In this document: positions 56,519 through 63,825 of the stretch, in pieces | Position numbering within the stretch: position 1 is the first letter of the stretch | Layout: every line of letters begins with the position of its first letter | NCBI RefSeq assembly: GCF_000585995.1 | Contig: NZ_CP007410.1 | Coordinates: forward strand, 2,197,430-2,261,429 | DNA: 64,000 nt | From: Pseudomonas brassicacearum | Lineage (GTDB): Bacteria > Pseudomonadota > Gammaproteobacteria > Pseudomonadales > Pseudomonadaceae | Direction: 5' to 3' | Notes under the pieces: generated by a model | Told to the model about the DNA's origin: nothing | Seen by the model: the letters and a program-made list of their open reading frames with translations, nothing else | Databases searched by the model: none | Translations under genes and position numbers: made by a program

Positions 56519-57160
56519 ATGAACAGGACGCTCTGTAGCGCGTTGAGCCTTTCGATTATCGCGTCATCCATCACCGGGTGCGCCGCAAAACCTGTGACGG
56601 AACCGCTGAAAGTACCGCAGGTTTATGGCTATACCTTGAATAAGCGGCTTTCCAGCGATGAGTTCAAGGCGCTTTCAGCCACCGGAGGCAAGACGGGTAA
56701 GGGCTCCGATGTGTACAAGCGCGTCGATGAGCAAGGCGATGTCTATGAGGTGTTCCTCGATCGCAGCTTTCACCCGGATTATATTCAGAAGCAGAGTCGG
56801 GCTTTTGTCAGTCAGCCCGAATGTGTGGCTGAGTTTGAGGTACAAGTCGCCCAGTTGAAGCAACTCCTTGCCAGTCACAACATAGCGACTCGCGGACTAG
56901 GGCCAGAAAGCCGTACGCTCGTGCCGGGTGATCGTTATGTCAGCGTGGACGCGATGGAGTGCAGAGTGGGTCGGTATGATCAATCCGAAACCTATCGTTA
57001 TTCCCTGAGCCTGTCCGAGCAGATCATCGCCCCTGCGTCGAAACGAGGCCTGGGCGATGAGATCCATGATGCCTACGGGGCCGCCTGGATGACTGTGTTC
57101 GTGGTTGCCCTGCTGCCGCTTGTGCTGGTTGGTTTGGTAGTTGATAAGGCTACCGATTGA
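56519..57160 (+). CDS. Hypothetical lipoprotein with C-terminal membrane helix
   Basis: 213 residues. Signal peptide with lipobox ITGC (mature Cys21), a soluble domain of about 150 residues with HPDYIQKQSRAFVSQPECV, and a C-terminal hydrophobic helix (AAWMTVFVVALLPLVLVGLV) followed by VDKATD. Ribosome site AAGGATG. Probably membrane-attached by both ends or by the C-terminal helix. No family recognised. Confidence 0.65.
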   Translation: MNRTLCSALSLSIIASSITGCAAKPVTEPLKVPQVYGYTLNKRLSSDEFKALSATGGKTGKGSDVYKRVDEQGDVYEVFLDRSFHPDYIQKQSRAFVSQPECVAEFEVQVAQLKQLLASHNIATRGLGPESRTLVPGDRYVSVDAMECRVGRYDQSETYRYSLSLSEQIIAPASKRGLGDEIHDAYGAAWMTVFVVALLPLVLVGLVVDKATD

Positions 57161-57204
57161 GTTTCGTCGGTTTAGGGAAACAGTAGGCAGGTCAACTCAC
57201 CATT

Positions 57205-57289
57205 CCATGCGTAGGAATCGGATGACGAGGAAACAGTCAGCAGACTCCCAAACGGCAACTGCGGCTGATTGTCGAGAGATCGACTCAGC
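57205..57289 (+). pseudogene. Truncated duplicate of the small gene at 59270
   Basis: About 85 nt closely matching 59253-59332, including leader, ATG (57222) and the first 17 or so codons (KQSADSQTATAAD). One extra base after GCTGAT shifts the frame and the homology stops within the end of the convergent DUF2867-like gene. A broken copy from a local duplication. Confidence 0.7.
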
Positions 57290-57821
57290 CTCCGGGGCAG
57301 GCAGCCAGAGGCCAACCGACGCGCGCTGCGCGCAGGAGGCTGGCCTTGACGACCAAGCGGTGAAATGGGGCAATAACGACGATGTAGGCCCGGCCTAGGC
57401 GGTTGTGGCACTGGACCACGGTTGAAAAAACGAGTTGGCGACTGCCTTCTGACACTGCCTCTTCAGAACATAGGATCGATATCCGGAAGTCGAGGTGTTT
57501 GTCGTCCTCTCCCAACACGATTTCAGTCTGGTTCGTGCTGTAGACCTTGAAGGGTCCAATCCGATTAGCAAGTGATGCTAAATGTCTGGCTGTCTTGAGA
57601 CCAAAACAGGCAACGACAGCGTCTCGGACGTTCGTGAGCCATCCGATCCAGGATGGCTGGTGGGAAAAGATGAATCGAGCTAGCAAATCTGGATTGCCAG
57701 AGGTGCCCGTGGGGAGCCGAATCGCATAAGCGTCCGCTAGGTTAATCGACTTGTGAAGGTGGGTGACGCCAGACCTCGAGGGGACTGGCACGGACGTAAT
57801 GAGCTCAAATTCTCGGCGCAT
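57285..57821 (-). CDS. DUF2867-like protein
   Basis: 178 residues. LADAYAIRLPTGTSGNPDLL, GWLTNVRDAVVACFGLKTAR, TEIVLGEDDKHLDFRISIL and GRAYIVVIAPFHRLVV match the DUF2867 family as I remember it. The function of the family is unknown. The last dozen codons run through the broken duplicate on the other strand and may not be original. It starts 33 nt after the stop of the DJ-1 gene on the same strand. Confidence 0.65.
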   Translation of the reverse strand: MRREFELITSVPVPSRSGVTHLHKSINLADAYAIRLPTGTSGNPDLLARFIFSHQPSWIGWLTNVRDAVVACFGLKTARHLASLANRIGPFKVYSTNQTEIVLGEDDKHLDFRISILCSEEAVSEGSRQLVFSTVVQCHNRLGRAYIVVIAPFHRLVVKASLLRAARVGWPLAACPGG

Positions 57822-57853
57822 CGGGGGAGTCTCTCCTGAGTTCTAACGACTGA

Positions 57854-58513
57854 TTAGACGACATGCATGTCGCGCTGGTCGCGATGGTTTGTCATATAAC
57901 GCTCCTTGTCGCCTTGCCGGATACTGCGTCCGATCAAGGCATCATAGAGCGCTTGCTGCCCAGTTGGCAGCACGGGGAGTAACGTCGCACGGCGCTTGTC
58001 GACATCGAACAAGGTTTCCACCAACCATCCCACCAGATAGAGCGCCGAAAGGCATCCACCAGCGGTTGCAACGTTCCCCTGGCATACAAGAGGTTGGTCC
58101 ACGGGCTCAAGTCCCAGCGCTTGCAAGCTCGATCGTGCATCCGGGTGTGTAGTCGCTTGGCCGCTGAGCAGCCCAAGCCGTTCCAGAATGAAAGCGCCGG
58201 CGCATATGGAGCCGATTCGCTGGCGTCCGGCGTCAAGTTCAAACGACGGCAGGAAATCCGGGGCGGCAAGTGCAGCGGGTACTCCTTCCTTGCCGCTGAC
58301 GAACAATACCGCGTCGGCACTGTTGGCCTCGGAAAGCGGACCGTGCACCGAAACAGGCAGGCCGTGCGCTGATCGCACGATAGGACTGGAACCCAATATT
58401 CGGACGTGCCAGTCTTCTGTGTTGCGGCCTAAGATGTCCCACATCAGGAATAGGTCGATATCAGTGAATTGGTCGAAAGCAACCAGAACGATTTTCTTCA
58501 AGGCGAGCTCCAT
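57854..58513 (-). CDS. DJ-1/PfpI family protein
   Basis: 219 residues from the ATG at MELALKKIVLVAFDQFTDID; longer starts exist but lack family resemblance. The nucleophile cysteine lies in IGSICAGAFILERLGLLSG near residue 107, with His in ATTHPDA. The family includes isonitrile hydratases, glyoxalase III and chaperones. Divergent from a TetR gene 114 bp away, which probably regulates it; the DUF2867-like gene may be in the same transcript. Confidence 0.82.
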   Translation of the reverse strand: MELALKKIVLVAFDQFTDIDLFLMWDILGRNTEDWHVRILGSSPIVRSAHGLPVSVHGPLSEANSADAVLFVSGKEGVPAALAAPDFLPSFELDAGRQRIGSICAGAFILERLGLLSGQATTHPDARSSLQALGLEPVDQPLVCQGNVATAGGCLSALYLVGWLVETLFDVDKRRATLLPVLPTGQQALYDALIGRSIRQGDKERYMTNHRDQRDMHVV

Positions 58514-58627
58514 GAAAAGTGCTGGCGTGCAAAACGCAACGCCCATCTTTGCTGGTGTTCGCAGCGTATCAATCGGTTGCGCACCATACACAGTCTGTAT
58601 GGCGCCAAATATGGAGCGAAATAACGG

Positions 58628-59182
58628 GTGAGAACACTGACTCGTAACCATTGGATCGCGGCGGGTTTTGAGGCCCTCGACCAAATAGGGCATATGGGCG
58701 TTTCGGCCGAGAGTCTATCGCGCCGATTGAATGTGACCCGCGGATCGTTCTATCACCATTTCCGCAATCGCGAAGACTTTGTCCGCACCTTGCTGGCCGC
58801 TTGGGAAGAAGACTACACGGAGCGCATGCTCGCTTATGCGGCGCAGGGTCGTAGTGCGGGTGAAATCTTGAAACGCTACTTGAGCATTGCCGCTGAGAAA
58901 CAACCCGGGCGGGAAGTGTCCATCCGAGCCTGGTCGTTGCACGATCCATTGGTAGGCGAGTTTCAGCAGCGTGTTGACACAAGACGACTGGACTTCGCAG
59001 TACGGACGTGTCGCCGCTTGGTCCATATGCCAGGCCAAGCAGAAGTGATGGGTCAGGTAGCCCATCTGTGCCTGATTGGTGGTCAACAGGCAGGGCTGCG
59101 GCATGATGCCGCTCGCTTCAATAGTTTCCTGCATCGAGCCTTTTCACTTTTCGAAGGGACTCTTCCTCCGTGGCGGGCCTAA
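58628..59182 (+). CDS. TetR-family transcriptional regulator
   Basis: 184 residues from a GTG (MRTLTRNHWIAAGFEAL). HTH about 22-52: VSAESLSRRLNVTRGSFYHHF. The ligand domain is helical with no recognised effector. Divergently placed to the DJ-1 gene, a common arrangement for autoregulation plus control of the neighbour. Ribosome site weak (AACGG). Confidence 0.8.
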   Translation: MRTLTRNHWIAAGFEALDQIGHMGVSAESLSRRLNVTRGSFYHHFRNREDFVRTLLAAWEEDYTERMLAYAAQGRSAGEILKRYLSIAAEKQPGREVSIRAWSLHDPLVGEFQQRVDTRRLDFAVRTCRRLVHMPGQAEVMGQVAHLCLIGGQQAGLRHDAARFNSFLHRAFSLFEGTLPPWRA

Positions 59183-59269
59183 GTCCTGAGCTAAATTAAT
59201 GAAAAGGAGACTCCCACTAGCCGGTCCCTTTTCCATTCGTTCGCAACCCAATCCATGCGGAGGAACCGG

Positions 59270-59473
59270 ATGACGACGAAACAGTCAGCAGATTCCAAGC
59301 CAGCAACTGCGGCTGATATCGAGAGATCGATCCTGGCCCTCAATAAAATGGCTGAGCGTCTTTGGGGGGATGGTCGTGAAGCTGAAGCAAAAGCGCTTCT
59401 AGACGCCTTGGATGCACTAAACCGTGCGCTCGATCGCATCAGGATCGGGGAGAGCCGCAGGGTACTTCATTGA
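59270..59473 (+). CDS. Small hypothetical protein
   Basis: 67 residues. The ATG at MTTKQSADSKPATAAD follows GGAGGAACC; an ATG five codons earlier sits before that site. Mostly helical (AEAKALLDALDALNRALDRI) and charged. A truncated copy of its leader and 5' end is at 57205-57289. Followed by a lipoprotein gene after 32 nt. No family recognised. Confidence 0.6.
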   Translation: MTTKQSADSKPATAADIERSILALNKMAERLWGDGREAEAKALLDALDALNRALDRIRIGESRRVLH

Positions 59474-59505
59474 AACGAGCTTGCTACCTAAGATAAGGAT
59501 GTCTC

Positions 59506-59790
59506 ATGTACAAAATAGCAATGACGTTTTTAGCGGCAGCCACACTGGCTGGCTGCGCCTATCAGAAATCCCAATACGTTCTCGACGTCGAAAATGCACC
59601 CATTCCAACCGAACCGGCAGCAATGGCCACTGAGTGCGCGCGCATTTACAGTGAGATCGACCGAAACAACCAAGCCATGACTCGCAGCTACCAAGACGGC
59701 AGCTTCACCATGAAAGCTCAGCACGAAAAAGACGCGCGTAACGAGGCGCTATCTATCAGGCGGTTCAAGATTGGTTGCCCTCAACGATGA
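59506..59790 (+). CDS. Small hypothetical lipoprotein
   Basis: 94 residues with signal peptide and lipobox LAGC (mature Cys17, MYKIAMTFLAAATLAGCAY). The mature part is helical with ATECARIYSEIDRNNQAM and a C-terminal cysteine. AAGGATG ribosome site. Probably cotranscribed with the preceding small gene. Confidence 0.68.
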   Translation: MYKIAMTFLAAATLAGCAYQKSQYVLDVENAPIPTEPAAMATECARIYSEIDRNNQAMTRSYQDGSFTMKAQHEKDARNEALSIRRFKIGCPQR

Positions 59791-59805
59791 TTCCCGGATG
59801 GGGCC

Positions 59806-59823
59806 TGCTGTCCCCGGTTTCCC
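59806..59823 (+). repeat. GTGGTCTGTC-family partial copy
   Basis: CTGTCCCCGGTTT (59808-59820), matching the right-hand part of the copy at 53548. Confidence 0.4.
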
Positions 59824-59842
59824 GCGCTGTCTAATCCACTCT

Positions 59843-60151
59843 TCAGGCAGGTGAATGATTAGTCGCATGCCCAGGCTGCGCATGAAGATCAATGCCTAGC
59901 GCATGAATGACCTTGAGTACGGTATCGAATCTCGGTTTTGATCCGGGGGCGAACGCCTTGTACAAGCTTTCTCGTCCCATGCCGGAGTCTTTAGCGATCT
60001 GCGCCATGCCTCGGGCCTTGGCCACATAGCCGATCGCTCGGAGAAACTCCTCGCTATCACCATCAGCCAACACCTGAGAAAGGTATTCACTGATCGCTTC
60101 GTCGCTATCGAGTAGTGCCGCCATGTCGAATGTCGTCAAGTGTTGGCTCAT
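59843..60151 (-). CDS. HigA-like antitoxin
   Basis: 102 residues from the ATG at MSQHLTTFDMAALL (AGGAG 8 nt upstream). An HTH of the addiction-module antidote type: SEEFLRAIGYVAKARGMAQI and SGMGRESLYKAFAPG. It neutralises the adjacent RelE/HigB-type toxin and normally represses the operon. Toxin first, antitoxin second, 2 nt apart, the HigBA order. Confidence 0.8.
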   Translation of the reverse strand: MSQHLTTFDMAALLDSDEAISEYLSQVLADGDSEEFLRAIGYVAKARGMAQIAKDSGMGRESLYKAFAPGSKPRFDTVLKVIHALGIDLHAQPGHATNHSPA

Positions 60152-60153
60152 GC

Positions 60154-60447
60154 TCAAATCTCCTTTGCCAATTTCTTCGCTCGCCGGATATCAGCACTCT
60201 GTGAAGACTTGTCACCACCAGCCAATAGCACGATGACCACTCCACCGCGCATGGTGAAATAGACCCGGTAGCCAGCGCCTACATCCACACGCAATTCTGA
60301 AATACCATCACCGACAGGTTTCACATCGCCCAGGTTACCTGCTGCGGCGCGATCAATGCGGCGGGCGATAGCGATTTTTGCTCGCAGATCACGAACCGAT
60401 GAATGCCAGGCAGTGAACGTCTGCGTTTGCTGGATGAGATAATTCAT
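60154..60447 (-). CDS. HigB/RelE-type toxin
   Basis: 97 residues: QTFTAWHSSVRDLRAKIAIARRI, GDGISELRVDVGAGYRVYFT and LLAGGDKSSQSADIRRAKKLA are the signature of the killer-protein subgroup of RelE/ParE toxins. These are ribosome-dependent mRNA interferases or gyrase poisons; here the mRNA interferase is likelier. A palindrome just upstream (60457-60472) is a likely operator. Confidence 0.82.
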   Translation of the reverse strand: MNYLIQQTQTFTAWHSSVRDLRAKIAIARRIDRAAAGNLGDVKPVGDGISELRVDVGAGYRVYFTMRGGVVIVLLAGGDKSSQSADIRRAKKLAKEI

Positions 60448-60456
60448 GGGTGGACC

Positions 60457-60472
60457 GTATCCAGTTGGATAC
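60457..60472 (-). promoter_or_regulatory. Operator of the HigBA-like module
   Basis: GTATCC-AGTT-GGATAC, perfect 6-bp arms, 10 nt upstream of the toxin start. On the minus strand TTGACT (60482-60477) precedes it with TACGGT 17 nt on, so the palindrome occupies the promoter spacer. Confidence 0.55.
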
Positions 60473-60537
60473 TGGAAGTCAAGATGCTGATGCTGGTCAT
60501 CCCTCAGTATTCTCCATCCGGCGTGGGGGGGAGAAAA

Positions 60538-60591
60538 TGGGAACAGATCACGATCTGATGATGAGTGAACTCAAAACCGTGGTCTGTCCCC
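60538..60591. repeat. GTGGTCTGTC-family inverted pair
   Basis: GGGAACAGATCACGAT (from 60540) and ACCGTGGTCTGTCCCC (to 60591) are imperfect inverted copies about 25 nt apart; a further CAGTCTGTTCCCCAGTCTGT follows. Confidence 0.6.
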
Positions 60592-60787
60592 AGTCTGTTC
60601 CCCAGTCTGTTCTCTTCCCGTGCGCCGCGAGGTGCACTGACGCAAATTCCTACACGATCCTCGGAAACCAACGCATTGCAGCATCAAGGTGCGCAAGCTT
60701 ATCGTCCCGCTATCGCCTCGATGGCGATTCGGGTTTGGCGACTCGATTGAATGAAGTACTCCTTTTCATCGAATTGAGGTACGACCC

Positions 60788-61060
60788 ATGACCCGATACA
60801 TGCCCATCACCGGGATCGACTTCACCCCCGCAACCCTGCTCATCGACACCGAAGCCCCCCTGGACGTCCTGTTCGAAACCGCCGATTACCGTATCCGCAC
60901 CGTCACCCAAGTCTTGGAAAATATCGCATTTCGGTCGGATATCAGCTCAGACACGGTGGTGCTGACTGACTTTTGTAAATTACTGACGACGTCACTGCGC
61001 GACGGGTGTGATGTCATGGATGTGATTGGGAGACGGTTGCGGGCGCAGGCAGCGGAGTAA
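60788..61060 (+). CDS. Small hypothetical protein, possibly DUF3077/DUF6124-related
   Basis: 90 residues, acidic to neutral, helical: TLLIDTEAPLDVLFETADYRI and VTQVLENIAFRS, C-terminal VMDVIGRRLRAQ. Pseudomonas genomes hold many short proteins of the DUF3077/DUF6124 kind with a similar pattern (a loading segment, then two helices). That affiliation is a guess. GAGG lies 9 nt before the ATG. Confidence 0.5.
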   Translation: MTRYMPITGIDFTPATLLIDTEAPLDVLFETADYRIRTVTQVLENIAFRSDISSDTVVLTDFCKLLTTSLRDGCDVMDVIGRRLRAQAAE

Positions 61061-61092
61061 CGAAGACGGGCGACTATAAGTCGCCCGCTTCG
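61061..61092. terminator. Strong hairpin after the small gene
   Basis: CGAAG-A-CGGGCGACT / AGTCGCCCG-CTTCG, 14 bp with one bulge, loop ATA, starting right after the stop at 61060. No T run; probable 3' end stabiliser or weak terminator. Its core recurs at 63738. Confidence 0.6.
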
Positions 61093-61109
61093 TAAGGTTT
61101 GAGGCAAGC

Positions 61110-61124
61110 GAAGACAGACCACGA
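61110..61124 (-). repeat. GTGGTCTGTC-family single copy (reverse)
   Basis: AAGACAGACCACGAT, reverse complement of ATCGTGGTCTGTCTT. Confidence 0.5.
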
Positions 61125-61216
61125 TATGAGACGGCCAGCTCAGACGCCTTCTGTTTTTAAGATGGTTGGATGGCAATATAGCGGCCTTGCGTGTTGCCAG
61201 ATCGATTAGGACTTAT

Positions 61217-61465
61217 ATGAAAAAAGTAGTTTTGGCACTCTCGCTGGTCACATTGGCAGCCTGCATGCCTTATCAATCAGTGACCTCGACAGATCCAAAC
61301 TGGATGCGTCTTGGTGGATATGAGCCTGAAGGCTATCCAAGGACGTTTGTTGAAAACCTGAGCGGCAATTGCTCTCAGGTTACCGAGTCATGGTCTGAGG
61401 GGAGAATCAATGGTCGTATCCTATGGACCAAGCACCAGTCTCGAACGCCTGTTGCCTGTCCGTAG
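61217..61465 (+). CDS. Small hypothetical lipoprotein
   Basis: 82 residues; signal peptide and lipobox LAAC (mature Cys16; MKKVVLALSLVTLAACMPYQ). The start is fixed by AGGA 6 nt upstream. The mature part has two further cysteines (GNCSQ, VACP) that may pair. No family recognised. Confidence 0.65.
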   Translation: MKKVVLALSLVTLAACMPYQSVTSTDPNWMRLGGYEPEGYPRTFVENLSGNCSQVTESWSEGRINGRILWTKHQSRTPVACP

Positions 61466-61528
61466 GCGCCTGTATAGGGACTGATATCCCGCTATCATAT
61501 GAGTGCGCCGTTTAAGCGAGCTCAAACC

Positions 61529-61553
61529 GGCTCGTTGGAGAAATTCACGAGCC
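61529..61553 (-). terminator. Possible terminator between lipoprotein and LysR gene
   Basis: GGCTCGT/ACGAGCC, 7-bp perfect stem with 11-nt loop, 62 nt from the LysR stop. The T-rich tail is weak. Confidence 0.4.
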
Positions 61554-61614
61554 TCTTCTACCTGATACTTCTTGGCTTCCTTTCCTGGGTGCGAATTCCA
61601 CGGTCATTTCCCAT

Positions 61615-62499
61615 TCAGCCGTTACTCTGTCCCAGCACCCACTCACTAAACGCCCGAACCGCCGCTTGCCGCTCCCGCCCCGGCACGCACACCACCGTAT
61701 ATTTCGCACCCGCCAGACGAACCTCAGGGCGATAGCCCATCAATTCCCCACGCGCGACCGTCCCAGCAACCAGCACATTGCTGGCCAGCACCAACCCATG
61801 TCCGGCAATCGCCGCCTGCAGTGCATGCTGCTCCTCGTCATAACGCCTGAAGCGCGCATTATCCAGCCAGCTTAAGGTGCCTGCCTCAGCGCACCAGGCA
61901 GGCCAGTCAACCGCGACATTCGCGCTACTTAGCCACGGCACATCGATCAGTTCCACGGACGAGCCCGGTGCGGGCGGTTGCCAGTCGGGCCGGCAATAAA
62001 CCCCAAAGTACTCGTCCAGCAACGGTTGCTCGAACAGCTGTGGGTCGGGTGCGAAGAGGGCGCGGATCGCCAGGTCGACGCTTGCATCGCGCCGCAGGTC
62101 TACCACGTCGTTGCTGCTGTGCAGACTGATGTCGATCTCCGGGTGCAACCGATGAAAGTCCCCGAGCCGCGGTATCAGCCACAGGCTGGCGAACGCCGGC
62201 GTGGTGCTCACGACCAAGGACTGCGCAGTGCACGGAGGCGACAGTGTCTGCAGGCCGTGCTGGATATCCAGCAGGGCACGGTGCAGTTGTGGGTGAAGGC
62301 GCTCGCCGTCGGCGCTCAGGCGCACGTTTTGGCTGGAGCGCTCGAACAGTCGCACGCCAAGGAAGGCTTCAAGGCTTCTGACCTGGTGGGAGATCGCCGC
62401 CGGGCTGACATTCAGTTCCAGGGCCGCTGCCTTGAAGCTGCCTAGCCGTGCGGCAGACTCGAAGCCACGCAAGGCGGTGAGGGGCAGTTTGGCGAACAT
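61615..62499 (-). CDS. LysR-family regulator, GcvA-like
   Basis: 294 residues. HTH LGSFKAAALELNVSPAAISHQVRSLE near 20-45, effector domain typical of the GcvA/AmpR group. Divergent from the PACE transporter with a 106-bp spacer that holds repeated GCTCAA sites; by analogy with AceR-AceI in Acinetobacter it probably activates the transporter gene in response to its substrate. Confidence 0.87.
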   Translation of the reverse strand: MFAKLPLTALRGFESAARLGSFKAAALELNVSPAAISHQVRSLEAFLGVRLFERSSQNVRLSADGERLHPQLHRALLDIQHGLQTLSPPCTAQSLVVSTTPAFASLWLIPRLGDFHRLHPEIDISLHSSNDVVDLRRDASVDLAIRALFAPDPQLFEQPLLDEYFGVYCRPDWQPPAPGSSVELIDVPWLSSANVAVDWPAWCAEAGTLSWLDNARFRRYDEEQHALQAAIAGHGLVLASNVLVAGTVARGELMGYRPEVRLAGAKYTVVCVPGRERQAAVRAFSEWVLGQSNG

Positions 62500-62519
62500 G
62501 GGCGGGTAGGTTACTCAGG

Positions 62520-62562
62520 TTGAGCGTGGCTCAATTTAGCTCAATTGTGCGCGGGGGCTCAA
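62520..62562. promoter_or_regulatory. Repeated GCTCAA sites in the LysR/PACE intergenic region
   Basis: TTGAGC-GTG-GCTCAA (62520-62534) is a perfect dyad; GCTCAA repeats at 62539 and 62557. Likely LysR binding sites; the dyad lies 21 nt from the LysR start and 72 nt from the transporter start. Confidence 0.6.
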
Positions 62563-62605
62563 CTTGCCAGGCTGTGGTCTTCCAAGCCGACTCAGGAGTC
62601 CATCG

Positions 62606-63055
62606 ATGCAAGGCACGCCGCGCAAAATCCTCCAGGCCGTACTCTACGAAGCCGGCGGCGTTCTGTTTGTGGCGCCGGCGCTGGCGCTGACCTACGGCCA
62701 GGGCATGGGCTATTCAACCCTGTTGTCGCTGGTGATTTCTGCCGTCGCGCTGGCTTGGAACATGCTTTTTAACGGCTTGTTCGAGTGGTGGGAGCGCCGC
62801 CAGCCTAACCGTCATCGCAACTGGCAACGACGGCTGCTCCATTCCTTGGGATTTGAAGGCGGCTTGACGTTGATTCTTACCCCCGTGATTGGGGCGTGGC
62901 TAAGCATTAGCCTGTGGCTGGCACTGATGACGAACCTGGGGTTGTTCGTGTTTTTCTTCTTTTACTCGCTGGTTTTTCAATGGGTGTTTGATCGTGTGTT
63001 TGATGTTCCACTTTCGGCGCAGCCCGTTCAGGGCTCCGTCTCCAATGCCCCGTAA
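62606..63055 (+). CDS. PACE-family efflux transporter
   Basis: 149 residues, four predicted membrane helices, a tandem of two transmembrane-pair units as in AceI. Start ATG at MQGTPRKILQAVLYEAGGVLF after CAGGAG. The glutamate in LYEAGG and the NMLFNGLFEWWERR segment are characteristic. PACE proteins export chlorhexidine, acriflavine and probably polyamines such as cadaverine, driven by proton exchange. Paired with the LysR regulator upstream. Confidence 0.85.
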   Translation: MQGTPRKILQAVLYEAGGVLFVAPALALTYGQGMGYSTLLSLVISAVALAWNMLFNGLFEWWERRQPNRHRNWQRRLLHSLGFEGGLTLILTPVIGAWLSISLWLALMTNLGLFVFFFFYSLVFQWVFDRVFDVPLSAQPVQGSVSNAP

Positions 63056-63072
63056 CTGAATCGCCAACGCAA

Positions 63073-63094
63073 GCCCTACGGAGAACCGTAGGGC
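63073..63094. terminator. Terminator between convergent genes
   Basis: GCCCTACGG-AGAA-CCGTAGGGC, 9-bp perfect stem. Confidence 0.75.
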
Positions 63095-63101
63095 GAGTGC
63101 A

Positions 63102-63278
63102 TCATTTTTTCAGTTGTTTGCGAACATCCGCGACCATCGGCCCAACAGCTTTCACCGCGGCCTTGAGTGCTTCTTCAGTCACCCCGAATTCTTTTGCCCA
63201 GTACTTCAGCTCCCAAGCTTCGGTGGTGCTGATGCGGTTCCTGTCCTGCGGCCCGCGGTTGCTCAGGTCATCTGCCAT
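63102..63278 (-). CDS. DUF3606 protein
   Basis: 58 residues (MADDLSNRGPQDRNRIS...). The NRGPQDRNRIS and ELKYWAKEFGVTEEALKAAV stretch is the DUF3606 motif, a short helical family of unknown function common in proteobacteria and often found with stress genes. The ATG is clear; the terminator just beyond its stop serves the convergent gene too. Confidence 0.8.
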   Translation of the reverse strand: MADDLSNRGPQDRNRISTTEAWELKYWAKEFGVTEEALKAAVKAVGPMVADVRKQLKK

Positions 63279-63470
63279 TATCGAGTTCCCTGTGTAAGGC
63301 CTGGTATCGCCAGGTGACGGGTTCCATCCTCATGGGGCTGCGGTGCTGTTCACTTGAGGCGTGCCTGGATCGTTGTGCTCGCCGTTCATCCACTGCTCAG
63401 CACTAGTAATGCGCCGTTGCCTCTTATGTTTAAGCGCGGGTGTCCCGCGCACTTAGAAAGGAGAGCCAAC

Positions 63471-63671
63471 ATGGACATTGACGAAAATGCTCCCGGAAAC
63501 AAATCCCAGCAGGATGTAACGCGCGGCACGGATAACGAAACAGGCCATGATCCAACAAAGGATGGCCCTGAAGTTCCACTGCCCCCGGACGATGAGGCCC
63601 CTGTCGAGGAGGATATGTCTGATGTGGATGCCGCCGATTCGGTGACGAAAGAGTATCCCGATCCTCGATAA
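63471..63671 (+). CDS. Small acidic hypothetical protein
   Basis: 66 residues, rich in Asp, Glu and Pro (DGPEVPLPPDDEAPVEEDMS). AAAGGAGAG ribosome site gives the start. Likely intrinsically disordered; no family recognised. Confidence 0.55.
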   Translation: MDIDENAPGNKSQQDVTRGTDNETGHDPTKDGPEVPLPPDDEAPVEEDMSDVDAADSVTKEYPDPR

Positions 63672-63737
63672 TCATTTCCCTGCGTGAGGGATGTGATGGG
63701 CGTGACGGGTAAGCGAGCTCAGGCTGCGCACTGAATG

Positions 63738-63765
63738 GAAGCGGGCGACTTATGTCGCCCGTTTC
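63738..63765. terminator. Hairpin sharing its core with 61061
   Basis: GAAGCGGGCGAC-TTAT-GTCGCCCGTTTC, 12 bp with one G-U. Confidence 0.6.
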
Positions 63766-63825
63766 ACTGGGCTTGGGGTAGAGTGCGAATCGCTCTTCCT
63801 CTTTCCCGCATCTATGAGTGACTGC

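Larger units (their letters stand above)
60448..60787. other. Intergenic region with repeat, no gene supported
   Basis: 340 bp. It contains the toxin promoter/operator and an inverted pair of the GTGGTCTGTC family (60538-60591). An open frame through it lacks a ribosome site and looks non-coding. The part 60600-60787 shows nothing recognisable. Confidence 0.6.

Noticed and set aside
60450..60787. A 113-codon frame between the toxin and the next small gene
   Set aside because: It covers the toxin operator and an inverted repeat, includes CPQSVPQSVLFP derived from repeat sequence, and lacks a ribosome site.
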